Origin: Reticulitermes speratus | Lineage: Eukaryota > Arthropoda > Insecta > Blattodea > Rhinotermitidae | DNA length: 64,000 bases | Direction of reading: 5' to 3' | NCBI GenBank assembly: GCA_021186555.1 | Contig: JAJKFL010000005.1 | Location: forward strand, 38,827,135-38,891,134 | Shown here: in pieces, positions 23,504 through 36,292 of the stretch | Position numbering within the stretch: position 1 is the first letter of the stretch | How the letters are laid out: each line of letters starts with the position of its first letter | Notes under the pieces: model-generated | Told to the model about the DNA's origin: nothing | Database searches by the model: none | Seen by the model: the letters and a program-made list of their open reading frames with translations, nothing else | Made by a program: the position numbers and the translations under genes

Positions 23504-23985
23504 TTTGATTACATACTGTGTAAGAATTTTACTGGACTTCCCGCAAACAAATTTTCCAGTGCGAAAGGGCTTCGTGGCCAAATTAAATTTTGATGTACAG
23601 ACCTCGTAATGTACATAATGAAGAAGACAAAACTGCTAAATGAGCAGATTCATAGTATGTACATTTCCTCGAACCGTTATGTCGTTAAACGTTATTCTAA
23701 TGAAATGTGTACAACAAGGAGAAAAATTTAAGTATAGAAACCGACAATTTAAAATTCTAAGAAGTCATTAAATGACCTTTATCCATAAGTAAGATCTTAA
23801 TGCGTACGTCACTGTCGAGACACGCCATGTTTGTGGAATGGGATGCAGACGTAATTCCGAGCTAACACTACTCCTGTCCGATGCAGATATGTAGGGACAA
23901 AATACGGCTTCAAATTTCCGTTCCAGCAAATTAAATTTCTGCATATCACACTAAATACTTTAGAAACAGGAACGCGCACACACAT

Positions 23986-24018
<33 letters not shown>

Positions 24019-24499
24019 TGTTGCGTGTTGTTACGAGGCGTTCTCAATCCAGCATTAAACATTTGCATTTGCTTACTTTGTTTCATTGGTAAATTATCAA
24101 CAGTTATGTGAATGGATTATCACGTTCTATTACTTTACATTTATATATTTTTGTTATTTTGTTTCAGACTCATGTATCTATCTTTGCCTTTTGTGGGAAC
24201 GTATTTGTTCTCCTTTTTACACTCTTTTATTCTTATCGATCTTAACATTTTTGTTTTTACTTTGTTACTTTTTTACTTTCTTCAAACTTGTGTCAATCGT
24301 GTATTTTCAAAGTTATAATCTTTCTGTTTCAACGTTCCTGTTGATTTTTTATTCACTCTTTCGCTTTTATTTCTATTTACTAACCAAACAAGTCCGTGGG
24401 TAGAACCATTTTTGATAAACTGATAGTTTATCAGCAAGTCAAGAAATTTCCCACATTTTGTGAAAACCGAATATTTGTTACGGTGTCCACAGAAGCCCG
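23504..24499. other. Unassigned sequence with (TC)n/(CA)n and a hairpin
   Basis: (TC)n then (CA)n at 23987-24018. A short perfect hairpin at 24412-24432 (TGATAAACT / AGTTTATCA). No gene recognised. Confidence 0.5.
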
Positions 24500-24800
24500 C
24501 CACTTGTACCTGCCCTGACCCAATGCAATCCCGTCAATATCTTGCAATCCTGCTTTATAAGCTCGAATTATTTTTACCGATCCCATATACGCCTAGGGGT
24601 TTCAAGTGACTTTTTCCTTCTCTTTTTCCCAACAAAATTCTCTGTGTGTTGTATCTCCCCTCCTCCGTTCATGCTGTATGACCCTCCAATCTCACCCTTC
24701 TTGGTTTTATCACCCCAATAATATTTGGTCAATGATACAGAACATGAGGCTTCTCATTATGCTAGTTTTTCCAGCCTCCTGTTACATTCTCTCTCCTTCT
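24500..24800 (-). pseudogene. Non-LTR retrotransposon ORF2 C-terminus, decayed
   Basis: The minus strand gives fragments equivalent to those at 1680-2165: a LTKYYWGDKTKK-type block, a region matching AGHVARMG in position, and a GKKRRKKSLETPRRIWD block. Much more decayed than the first two copies, with only the central part recognisable by alignment to them. Confidence 0.6.
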
Positions 24801-25899
24801 TCTTAATCAGTGTTTTCGTTATTTGATTTTTAATTTTTTTTCTCCGTTCTTACCTTCCTGCCCTCCTTGGACTTTGTATTACGTGAACTGTTGGTATTCT
24901 CATCTTTCTTACACGTAATACTCTCTTCTGCTGCGAATGTACACATCTTTTATGTTTTGATTTGGACTGTCTTTCTTATCTTGTAACTTTGTATGGAACT
25001 GCTATCTAGGTGTACATTTCTGCTCCCACTCTCTTTCTAGTCTCTGTCGTCCCATGCGAATATCTCTTTGCAGTATTATACTATGGGCTTACCGATATTT
25101 TAAATATTTCAAACATACAATCCTGGGCATTATTTTACCCAGATTTTGGCCTGTGATTATTATTCCACTTAAGTTTTTATACCCCTCCGTTATTAAAATA
25201 CATTACATTTCATAAATATTTAATTTTACGTTTCATTGTTTTGTTTACGACGCTGTAAGTATTTCGTAGTATTTAGCTTAGGTTAGAATTATTGTGAATG
25301 GGACAGGATTTGAAAGAAAGCGATAATCGCTCATTCGAGATATTTTATTCACGCCGTGGCTTCTGTGGACTGAGGAAAGATATGAAGGGCCAGAGATGGT
25401 CTGGTGTCACTGTGAAGTTAGAACAGTCACCCACTTTCCCCTACATAGAATGTATATCGTTATTACTACATGTACAAAACTCTTTTGTGATCATGATATA
25501 TTTCTTTACTGCCGTACAGTCTCATAATATGTAAACGAAGTTTCCTTAATGGCTGAAATTACTATTCTACTAACTAACATTTTCATCGTAAAATTTAAAT
25601 TAACTGTACACACTGCTGATGGGTCTAGGCCGCTACCTGTAATGTATCTCATACATAGTTGGTTTTAATTTGCAAGTGATTAATGGTGCACATGGTAGGA
25701 GTGAAACATTTCAAAATTTTAGTCTCTGAATCTTTACATAGCAATTTAAATAAACACAAATAGTTTGTGATTTATTTTACGTTTATTTATAGTTTAAAAA
25801 TAAATTTATAACAAAGTAATGTAAGTTAGATAAAGAAACGAATAAATCGTTGATCGTTATTTGCCAGCCGCAGCTAAATCTGAAATAAATGAGGAGTAA
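24801..25899. other. Unassigned sequence
   Basis: Pyrimidine-rich at first, then AT-rich. Nothing recognised. Confidence 0.45.
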
Positions 25900-25900
25900 C

Positions 25901-25950
25901 GGTGGTGGCGGTGGCGGTGGTGGTGGTGGTGGTGGTGCTGGTGGTGCTGA
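25901..25950. repeat. (GGT)n / (GGC)n trinucleotide repeat
   Basis: About 16 GGT, GGC and GCT units. It lies in no supported reading frame of a gene. Confidence 0.9.
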
Positions 25951-27879
25951 TTGTGATGCTCGTGATGTGATGATGAAGCTTCAGTGATTGAAATGACAGT
26001 ACTTTCTAATACTTGACATTCTTAAATGTATTCGGTACAGCCACACAGCAAAACGCTGAAATATTTTGCGTGTGATAACATCATATGGGACTCGAACCAT
26101 TGATCTTCATGTTAGTCCGGATCAGTGAGCGTGTCATTGTCATCATTGATCCCATTTGATAAACAGCGTGTGACAACACCTATTGCGCCTAATTGCTAAA
26201 GTATTTGCTGTGGCAAAAGCACTCGTTGCACTCTCCGGAACAAAATTCGGATTTGAAGTGGACGACACTAGGTTTCGTTAAATTCCTTCTAAATTATTTC
26301 AGTGCTTTCGGTTTAAAATGACAAGTAGCACTACAAATTGTTAAATGAAATTCCAGACATGCTTTCAGTATTTTAATAACAGGCCAGAAATGTTTTCTTG
26401 TACAATTTTCTACCGCCTGGATTCGATCGGATTTAAGATATTGACGGACGTCGGCCTAAATTTATACATGCCGATTTTGTGCTAGGTGCTGATCTGGAAG
26501 TAAAGTGAAGTCCTTACAGTTTACCAGAACAGGAGCGTTACAATATATTGTTCTCCAATGTTGCGTACCTCAGCATACATTTAAATGTCATACTGCACGA
26601 TATGTTGTTCTTTGGTATTTATTTTATCCCAAAATATACAAGTATTTCTAACTTCGTATCCAAAGCCACTGGATCGGACCAACCCTGATTTAGTAACTGG
26701 CTGTTTGCATTTGTATTGTCAATGACTTCAGAAGTTCCTGACATCACAGTTTCAAATGTTTACATAAAAAGGGCACTTATTTGACATGTTTATATGGCCC
26801 TATGGAACATGGTGCATAAATTATCGTAACCGGCCAGGGTCCGTAGTTCAAGTCTCGGCCTGAGCTTCAAAAAAGATGAGGCGATAAACTGGTTGTTTGG
26901 CCATTAGCCAGTTTATGTAAGGGCATAAATTAAATCAAATTCACTATCGAAATTTTGGAATGCGCAGAGCGGTTTAGCAGTTCAGACCTCTAATTGCTCT
27001 CCGCACTTAAGCCTTGTGTGTCATTAAGATGGGTAGAGGTCTAACACGCCTCGTTTATATTAAAGACTTAAGTTCTCTTCCGTGTTATAGTGGCAGGTAA
27101 GTGGTCCTTTTTTTCGAAAATACATTTTCGGACGGGCTTGCCTGTTGGCTGGCTGTTTTCTTGACAAAGGCGGAGACATTCCAGAATTCGTGGCATTGCA
27201 ATATTTGATTTCACTGAGAGAGCACGTAAGAAAACGCGAGTGGCGCAGTACGCAACTTAACAGTTTCGTCGGAATCGATCTTAAGTTTTCCATGACTGGT
27301 TTGTGTATTTGAATTTTGCAAACTGTTGCTGTGACTTGTTAATTCATAATTAAACGCAAGTTGTGCTATCGTTATGTGACTATCAAAGTGGCTTCAACCC
27401 CCCCCCCTATATTCCCTGGGAGGGATCCATGTTATCCGACGAGCATCCAGCACTACTGTAACAAATAGTCCGGAGTTCGAGGTGGACGGTTACATTATTT
27501 CTGCAGAATTACGGTCTCAAGCTGTGCAGTCTTAAGTAATATCTAAAAACAAGAATTTCTGAGTGGAACTCATAAAGTCTAGTTTAATATTACGTAGCGT
27601 TTCAGTCATAGGTATCTATAGACTCTATGTTTAATTCTGTCCCTAAACGCGGACGTTTACAAGGGGGTTTAATCACATAGGACGCGTGTATCCTCCGGGA
27701 ATTTGAAGTCTACTTTTCCACTGTCTTTCAACTTAAACTTATTTCGTAGAAGATTCTCTAATGCCGACTTTCAGCTTCGAAATACGCATCGCACTTGCAG
27801 GAAATACTTGTAGATGTACGAGTATGTTGGAGCTATCATTTGAAATATTGGCATTTTTCTGTCTATGTTTTCCTCCTGC
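25951..27879. other. Unassigned sequence
   Basis: A tRNA-like B-box remnant (GTAGTTCAAGTCTCGG, near 26841) may mark another SINE relic, but the rest does not match the three families. A short C run at 27399-27407. No gene recognised. Confidence 0.4.
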
Positions 27880-28234
27880 AAAACACGTGAAACTTTCTCA
27901 TAAAATAGTTCCTCAAAAATATAAATCGACACTTTCACATTTGGAGATCTAGAAGGCCAGAATCTGCAAGTTATTTTTTCTTCGAAAAATACGGGCCATG
28001 TGATTTTGAGAGAACGCACTGTATATCATATTTCGACAGTGTCCGAGGATTTTGAACCCTACTTTGAAGACCCAAACGGCGTAAATATTTTCTGAAGCTT
28101 GTTTCCATTTGAGCACCAATATCATCCAATTTCTCTTCAGTAAAATCATAGCGATTTCTTTTTTCTTTTTGTCCAGTACTGAACCTCTCTTTCAAAGTTT
28201 TTCCACTATTTGGATATGTTCTTTCACACGGCAC
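27880..28234 (-). pseudogene. Mariner/Tc1-like transposase relic, internally deleted
   Basis: The minus strand starts with an N-terminal region of the mariner-like type (TEEKLDDIGAQMET then SFRKYLRRLG), where related transposases have a helix-turn-helix and an RKSLRRLA motif. It jumps to a block with WPSRSPNVKV, matching WPPRSPDLTP near the last catalytic acid of the DDE/D family. The central catalytic part is missing and the two pieces lie in different frames. The call rests on remembered family patterns and would need a profile search. Confidence 0.5.
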
Positions 28235-28356
28235 TGTTAACGCGGAATATTTTTTTTACAAAACATGTGGCCACGTTTTTCTACACAATGCATATTTTAC
28301 AAAAATATCGCACGTAAAAACTTTTCAACGAAATACATTTCTCGCTTTGTCAACCG
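28235..28356. other. Unassigned sequence
   Basis: Short AT-rich link, nothing recognised. Confidence 0.5.
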
Positions 28357-28429
28357 CAAACAAACAAACAAACAAAAAAAACAACATGCAAAGAAAGAAA
28401 CAAACAAAAAGCAAACAAACAAACAAACA
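28357..28429. repeat. (AAAC)n-rich low-complexity tract
   Basis: Imperfect CAAA/AAAG units interrupted near 28386. Confidence 0.85.
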
Positions 28430-31237
28430 TACCCACACGAACTTCACCTGCTGTGTAAGACTCGCACCACATAAGTAAGTGCATTTATCACGTTCCAACA
28501 CTTGTAAGACGGGGAAAGCCTCGGCATTTTGGACTTTGCAAAGAAAGCTCAAATATCCTCACGTCCAGGGATACTACTAAATGTACACTGTTAACCATCA
28601 TTATTATTCTTACCTTATTTCACTTTCTGTGACAATGGAATTTTTTGAGGGCAGATATGTTACAACAAATGGACATGACATTAAATGTTTCTCGCTGTTT
28701 TCACGTTTACAAATTTTTGATTCATAAAGTGCTGCAAATGCTAAACAATATATAGGCAAGTCTATGAGCTGTTTTCGCAACAGACGTTACATGCCTAGGT
28801 GCTATGGTTTGTTTGTTATCGCTGTCTGATTGAAAGAAGCAGAAAATTTTGGCACAATTGCCGTTTGTTGTTGTGTATTTTATAAAACATTATTTCAAAG
28901 TAAGTCATATTCTTATGGAAAGTGTATTGAATGCATAACTTCAATATTTGAATTAAGCGGCGCTAATGTTTTTTCGACCCCACAAATTCACGATTCCGCT
29001 GTGTTGTTTTTAATGGATGAAGGCGGTAAAAACTATGGCTTCCAGATAGCCTCTAATAATATAATGTTCATACCAAGTTCAGTGAAAATCGGCCAATAAT
29101 TGATAAATTGAGAGGAGTCACACACGCTTTTCTTTAAAGGGAAAGTAGGATAAATTACATAACTTTGTGGAAATTATAATTAGAAATGAATAACTTATAA
29201 AATTTGGCCTATATAAAAATTCTTGAAGGATTTTTCGTTGGCTATAATATTATATTTATTTTTTCGCCTTAAAATAGACCCGGGTGTTCTGGTCACCAGA
29301 CATGTACAATATCTAAACGTCATTATGGGGCAATTCATCATTGTGTCTACCAATCTTGGATCATGGATCTTAAAGATTTGTTTTAATTACAATCCACAGT
29401 GCAGTTAGTAGAAAGGTAAAGCACGATCCCTTGACATTCTCGTCACGTGACGCTGCGAATACGTTGCAACGAAATATAAGTTACGCATTAAACATTTTAT
29501 GCTTGAGTTAATTTAATGATACCGAGGCATCTGTTTGCGTGTGAGATTTTTGTGATGGATTAGGCTTGTTACTGGTGAAAACTGCGAAGAATACAAACAA
29601 AATACTTCAAAGCGATAACGACAGAATGAAATAATTAAAAATTGAATAAATAACATGCAATATCAATTTTTTTTTCTATAGTTACGTAATCTACTATAGA
29701 GTTACTTGGAGTTACAAATGTTGGCTTTTCACCAAAACGGAGAAAATGTGAAGTGAGACAGTAATCACTTCCAAAATACTGACAGACTAATTTAATGACC
29801 TGCCACCGAGTAATGAAATATTCCACAGTGTAATTGTCTCCCTTCCATGTTCTTCTCCATTACGTTTTCTTGGTAATTTTATTCTTCTGTGCTGTAAAAC
29901 TTCAACCTTCTTAGATTGTAGTTATAAACAGAAACATCCATCCATCCATCCATACTAGAATAAAAGACAAACAATCAACAGAATATGATTTCGAGCGACT
30001 TTCAGCGACTGCGTCATTCCCATACATAACTGTAAAGGATAAGCACATAGATTGAGTTTATAAACCTAGGTGTATTTAACTTTTATCAACTCAAGTACAA
30101 AAAGCATGTTAATTCGGTACATTTAAACACATTGTATTAAATAATAACATCGTCCACTTTTTTTTTGATTTCGAACATCTTATGTTTGGTTTCTGGGTTC
30201 TTTACCATCAACGTTTACACTGCAGGGATGATGTAGCCTCAGATATGATAGGCAACTTAAAAGCGAGATAGACATTACCTCTAAATATATTCTAACGGCA
30301 TAATTAAAACAGGCATTTCGGAATTCGGAGGCCCACTTAGCCTCCTACTCAGTGCGTGCCGGGGATCATTTTCCCGGAAGGAAAGCGGCCGGGCCATGAA
30401 GCTGACCACTCACCACCTTATAAGATCGGGATTAAGAATTAGGGGAGTTATAATTGAACTCCCCCTCCCTAGTATGCAGTCATGGCCTGGCAGGAAAAAC
30501 TGTACCTTTTATTGCCGGAATTCTTCTGGAAATAGAGTAAACCGGTAAGAAACCTTATTGTGTATAGACTGTGGACCAGAAGAAATTAGAGCCTTGTATT
30601 TGCCGAGTGCTTTGTGAGAGTGCCTTACACTACGAGTAAACTGCAGCTGCCTCATATTTTATAAATAATTTCGAATATCCAATGCGATATAGGCTATCAT
30701 GATTGAAGCATTACTTGCTTTTTCTCGGTACTTCCAGCACTTTCTGGAAAAGTGTCTTGATACAGGAGACAATCGACAACTTACAAATCTTCCCAATTTG
30801 TCAAATAAAACCTTACTACCATATGCCTAATCTTTGTAATCGATATGCTTATTTAAATTCCCTGGCACTCTACCATTTGTAGTGACTTATGAGATGAGGG
30901 AAAGGTCAATTTTTGTCCTCCATTTGTGTGAAAACATTGGTATTTGTTCCTGCAAAGTCCACACATTTTTCGGGACTCTCCCTAAGTTCAGCTATGATAA
31001 TACGTAGAACGGTAGGGTACTTTGTTCAGTATCCAACATAAGCAAGAAGATGTATGAATTGTCTGTTGTTGAAACTAGTCATACTCATCTCATATTTGAC
31101 TGCCCACCGTTATTCTTGTACCAGATACCTGTAACAACAAAACAGTAACAAAAATCGGTAATAAATCCACCAAAGAACAACAAGATTATGCTCGTTTATG
31201 CCATAGGTATTTCACTATCACTAAGGATTTTGGGATG
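28430..31237. other. Unassigned sequence with one SINE-B
   Basis: Apart from the SINE-B at 30324-30512 and a short (ATCC)n at 29936-29953, nothing is recognisable. An 89-codon frame at 28830-29099 (+) has no motif I know. Confidence 0.45.
30324..30512 (+). mobile_element. SINE-B copy, 5' truncated
   Basis: Begins inside the body (GGCCCACTTAGCCTCCTAC), contains AAAGCGGCCGGG and GCTGACCACTCACC, and ends CTCCCCCTCCCTAG ... CATGGCCTGGC ... CTGTACCTTTTATT, the family's 3' end. The tRNA-like head is absent. Diverged. Confidence 0.75.
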
Positions 31238-31400
31238 TAACACTATGTCGTTGGGTGAGTTGTTCCCAACACTTCGAAGGATCGTAGCGCCTTCATTTTC
31301 ATGGGTCAGGCATTCTTCTTGTTCTGCATGACCCTTGAACTGAAGGCACTACATCGTTCTCATAAGCTGGGTGCCACTTACCCAACAATATAGCGTCACC
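31238..31400. repeat. Fold-back element with about 75-nt arms
   Basis: Arm 31238-31313 (CTATGTCGTTGGGTGAG ... CATGGGTCAGGCATTCTT) is similar to the reverse complement of 31321-31398 (GACGCTATATTGTTGGGTAA ... AAGGGTCATGCAGAA). Arms are roughly 70% alike around an 8-nt spacer. It lies inside the interspersed repeat described next. Confidence 0.6.
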
Positions 31401-31500
31401 TCCCAGAAGACCTGAATCCTCAGCAACACCGCTGTCTGAACCTCAAATCTCGCATTTCTTATTCCTGCTTGAATATGTTGGTACTGAACAAAATGAACCT
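31238..31500 (-). repeat. Abundant insect interspersed repeat fragment
   Basis: The minus strand reads RFEVQTAVLLRIQVFWEVTL, a translated pattern (FEVLTAV...VFWDVT) that recurs in many spurious insect protein predictions. I take it as a repeat, not a gene. Its class is unknown to me. Confidence 0.5.
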
Positions 31501-33989
31501 TTGCAAATCCAGTGATTGAGCTTATATGATGATGGGATATAATAAACATGACAGGCATACTGTCTTGCTCAGCTAAATTTCAAATTTTGAAGCACGTGTG
31601 AAAAAGCAATAAAGTAGAGTTACTGAAAATACATTTGAAGGCCCGAGCCAAACCTGCCGCTGGCTACGGCTTATTCACGCCTGCTTTAACATGAAAAGAT
31701 TTATTTAATTCCGTTTGCTGCTTTTGCTTCTTTCTCTCTGTCCTTTTTTCTTTTTTTTATTTGTCTCTGATAGTTATTTCTTTCATTCTTCTTTCTTTGC
31801 TTCAGATGATTGTATTCAAGTTAAATTCCGTTTCGAAACTTGATTTAAATTAGCCAAGTTAAATGTCTAGAGGTTTAATTATACAATGAAAGAAAAACGA
31901 AACAGATATTTATCTCTGTCTGTAGTGTCCAACTTTTCCTGTCCAGCACATTCTTCATGTTTCCCCACCCCCCACCTGCCCCTGTCTCTACTGCATGCAT
32001 TAATAATTAGGGACAAACTTTCTGGGGTGACACGTGACAGAGATGTATTGCATGTTCAGTTAAAAAAGGAAGACCACCGTCAAGGAATAAAATTATTAGT
32101 CATGTTCGCATGTTGAGTAAGCTCCTGCACGCTGCAGATAACACTGTCTTCGTTTAGGGGCGGTAGGCCGAGACACACTGCAAGCGGCTGGATAACCTTT
32201 GCTTCAGTTGATATTATTTATTCCATGGGTCTGACTGATTTGAACGTCTGGCTAGCTTACCAACTGTCTGACTGGGGGACAAGTTGACTGACCGGCAATC
32301 TGGCTAGTTTTTTGACGGGCCCCCTGGATACCCTGCTGTCTGGCGTGTTAGTGGCTGAATTATTGCTTGGGTGTTCGACGAAGTTTGCGGAACAGTGACC
32401 AAGAATGAGAAGTTTTAAGATATTCGTTAAGATGTGGTATAACACTGCTGAATGTGTTCCTAGAGAAGTAATCGTTGTAGGTGGCTTTAACAGGAGGAGT
32501 ACAATATCCAGTTACTGTCTATTATTGTCCCATAATAATATAATAATAATAATAATAATAAACTTATTGACTTCATAGTTTATATTTGTTTCTTGGAACT
32601 ATCAACCGATGTGATCATCTCAAACAGCTGATTATTAGTATAAAAGCAGAGAAATGTATGAACAGCTAATATAGCAATGAATTTTCAAGAAAATTCTGCG
32701 CCATAGAGTGGAATAGTTAAGTTACTTAACTCTAAATTCTTATAACTCATGAGCCGTTGTGGCAGCGAAAAGTTAGAGATATATAGAATTAAATTTCCCA
32801 CGTACACATTTTAATTTGCTTGAATTCCTGATACCATAAACTCTATAGACATTATATGTGTACTCAGAACTGTGAAATTAGATATGCTGTCTAAAAACAC
32901 AATATTATTAAGAGCCTCAAACTTTCCCTTCGCACATTTTCAGCAGTTAGGTGTGTCAATGGCTGCTGGAGTTGCATACCTTAGGGTTTCGAATTATTAA
33001 ATTTCACCGGTTTGACCGCGCCTCCCAATAGCAGCAGGCGTTTTTCTAACATCACTTGCAACGATTTATCAGTTGCTCCTACCAAGCCAAAATATTTTAC
33101 GTAGCCTCTCTAGATTACCTAATGCATTTGGTGTGGTTGCATGAGTCACTTGTGGGTTGCTATGATTGCAGGGTGTCTACAGTAACGAGCTTGTTTACAA
33201 TAGAGCTTGAGTGCCATGAAACCAGATGAAAATCTGAGTTACTTGCTTTACACCGCCAGATGGTAGCACTGGTATGAAAATCCACGTTACGTAAGATAGC
33301 ACCACGAGCCTGCAGTCGTCCGATAAGTGGAGTTAACGCTGAAGACACAAAAGTTGCGTTGCTAAGATACGGAGGAAACACGGAGTGAGTGATTGAGTCA
33401 CACCAGCGTTACCATAGTTACGTTTGTGGTTTTCACACGCAGTTTTCCATGGCTACCGTATGTGTATGTTCACGACAGAGCTTGATTTAAGTATGAAATC
33501 ACAGCACTGGTTTCCAGGATTACAAAAGAGATGTTTTGCGCATGACGTCATAATCTGAAAGAGTTTTGTGAATCAAGAAGGGTGTGGAGTCGGAAGTTGA
33601 ATGTTATGTTACCTTGTTATACGATGGGGCCATTTCTAATAGTCTGATATTTGCAAGTTTTGCTAGGTAGGCACATAAAAATATTTACATATATTCTGAC
33701 CCTTATGCACAGCGATGTTGCAACTTTTATGTCAAGAATGTAATACCTACCATCATTCTCACGTGAGGCATCTAGGTTGAATCATGGAGACCAGGTATTT
33801 TAGTTTTCGGGAAGTTACCCTTACATCTTTAGTGAAGGATACGTCACTCCACTAACAAATTATAGAAACCCCATTCGTTGTGACGTAACCATTGCATAAA
33901 TAATGATGGAAATTCTACTGTCCATTTCCAGTAGTCTGAATAATGTCTCAATAAGAATTGCTTGTAATGCAGATAACGTAGCCAGTCGC
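31501..33989. other. Unassigned sequence
   Basis: (AAT)n at 32532-32562. No recognised gene. A stretch rich in CTGACTG/CTGGCTAG words at 32229-32310 hints at an old simple repeat. Confidence 0.45.
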
Positions 33990-34190
33990 TGCTAAAATAG
34001 GGGTTAATTATTTTGCAGTTTTCGGGATTTGAGTTTCTCAGAGCGCTATGTATCATACTGCAGTCCTCTGGAATGTGTGTTATAGTTTGATATACAGGGA
34101 CCGGCCATTCCGAAGAACGTACCGCTTTGGTCATCAGGGTAGAAGGAATCCTATTTTGAAGATGGACGCAGAAGGCTTCTTCGAACTGTA
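33990..34190 (-). repeat. Abundant insect interspersed repeat fragment
   Basis: The minus-strand translation has LHLQNRIPSTLMTKAVRSSE, then VYQTITHIPEDCS. These are words I recognise from the same translated repeat type as at 31.3 kb (usually ...HLQGR...MKAVRSSE...HIPEDC). The 121-codon frame here (33844-34209) should therefore not be read as a gene. Confidence 0.5.
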
Positions 34191-35972
34191 TAAGACTATA
34201 CGGATTCACATCCCAATGAATGGTGTTATTTATTACTTCAAGAATACTTTTAAAACTTTGGATTTAATTTGTGTTAAGAGCACATTAACAACAGACTTTA
34301 AGCATGTTGATCAAAGCAGCGGGTTAGTGAAGCAAACCATTCACTTATATCGAGTGCCGGAGTTGAGAATAGATGGATCTACACCTCCATCACCCAACAC
34401 GTCATCTAAAATTGGTGCTTAAGTTATAAGAGGGACAACTATAAAGTTCACCTTTGTCTTTGTAGAATTTGTTTCTAGATGACCGCCTTACTAGCAACAA
34501 AAACGTACTGCGTTTCTTTTTAAACATGTAGTGTTTTTTCCCCAGATAAATTAAAAAATTAGCGTAAACCAGAAGCCTATGTGTCCCTCTGAGTTTCACT
34601 TGTTCCTATCTTTTCTTGGACCTTCCCGATGGCACATTCCAAAGCAAAGTGATAAAGCATCTCCTCATTTCAGACCCTTCTTAACAAGAAGAATACCAGA
34701 CAAATATTTTCCTATCTGCACTTTACTATAGTTTTAATTTAAACACATTTTTATTAACCTAAGTAGTTTCGCAAATATTCCAAGGTCAGTGAAGTATTGT
34801 GCACAACCTCCCTTTGAATGCAGGCTGTAAGTAGCAGAGGTACTGCCACAATGTATTCCTGTATCTTCTAAAGTATCTGAGAAAACAGAGTGAACAACTC
34901 TACGATTAAGAAGTAACAAGGATTCGATTGCGAGGTCGTCTGGAAACTAGTCCAGCATGATAATTACTCCGGGAAGTTGGATCTCATTGATTGATTTTAA
35001 ATTTATAAAACTTTATGTATTTCGTTGATCACGCAGGATTTGCAGAACCTGAAGTTGTGTGAAATAAGGAAGTGGGCTTTTTAAGTTCTATCCAGAATCA
35101 AAATTCCTTTGGAAACCCTTACGATCCGCAACGTTTCAGCTCGTGGCATGTTATTAAACATTCAGGTGTTCATTGAGACTCTATTTGTTACGTGGTATTT
35201 ATATCCTGAACTGTGAAACTAACTTCTGGTACCGTAAGACAACACACTGTAATTAATTGCATGAGTGGAACTTGGTAATTTGTCTAAGTAGAAATTTAAT
35301 ACTAACTTATTTTGCTCCGTATTTAAGGCCAGTATTTCTAATGAAGATAATTACGTCGACGTGGATTCCCTAGTAATTTTGTATGAAAGAAAATCCATGA
35401 ACTCCTCTGAAAGCTACACAAAAGTTACATTATCCGAGACAATTTAATCAAGTGCAGTAATTGGATCCTGCTTAATTTACTATTAAATGGGATTTGCCTT
35501 TCTTTCTGTTATAACGCTATTTTTAGTTACCTAGGTACTAACTCTATCTCACGTAACCATTTTAATTCCCATCTCTAAGTAGGGCAAGGAGAATAAGAGG
35601 GTTGCATGTTTATCTGTGCCCTCCGAATTAATATACACTTTTACAATGAATATTATGGACAGGGCATTATGCAAAATGTGCGTAGTTTTCTTTTGTGGTT
35701 TATTCAACATTGCGTTTAGTATATCGGAACTATATAACTTTGAATGCGAGTATTAATCCTGTCTAACATGACTGGCAACCTTATTTTAAAGTGGTATACC
35801 AGGCCATTACGAACGATATTGTGGCGACAGTTAAGGCGGTATAGCCGTTACGTCTGATGTGAAGGGTAAGTCATGATGAAATCTGGATTTTTTTTCTTTT
35901 CATATCGTTTTAGATTATTTCGTGTTTTACACTGAGATAGACGAAAAATTTAGCACGAATTGGGGAAGTGTA
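34191..35972. other. Unassigned sequence
   Basis: No recognised gene or repeat. The 124-codon plus frame at 34048-34422 overlaps the repeat above and continues without motif. Confidence 0.45.
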
Positions 35973-35973
35973 C

Positions 35974-36292
35974 ACAAAATGTAGTAATGTAAAGGTAACG
36001 TAGTCCCTGTGCACGTCATGAAGGCATATAGAGGGAGTAGAAGTATAGTTCCATTCATATTTAACCTCGGCAATGGGTGAAGTTGAGTGGTCAAATTCAC
36101 GCCCCGGCCGCTTTACCTTCAGGACATGACCCGGGTGGCCTTTGAGTAGAGGCTGGGTGGACCCCAGAGCAGGTCTGGACGATTGTAGAGAAGAGAAAAT
36201 CTCTTGACCCTTCCGGAATTCGAGCCTCAGACCGTCCAGCCGTATTGAGTCGCTATACAGATAGCTATCCCGGCCCTCATACAAAATTTAGT
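35974..36292 (-). mobile_element. SINE-B copy with target duplication
   Basis: Body 35986-36280 on the minus strand, including a tRNA-Lys-like head (GGGATAGCTATC near 36263-36274 reversed), the B-box remnant and the block CCCCGGCCGCTTTACC. Flanking ACAAAATGTAGT (35974-35985) and ACAAAATTTAGT (36281-36292) match 11/12. The tail reads TTACCTTTAC on the SINE strand. Confidence 0.85.

Noticed and set aside
33844-34422. Frames of 121 (-) and 124 (+) codons facing each other
   Set aside because: The minus frame contains words of an abundant interspersed repeat, and the plus frame is its antisense with an extension. No gene structure supported.
35910-36284. 124-codon minus-strand frame
   Set aside because: It lies almost wholly within SINE-B (ALGSTQPLL-type words recur at 41.2 kb in another copy), so it is not a gene.
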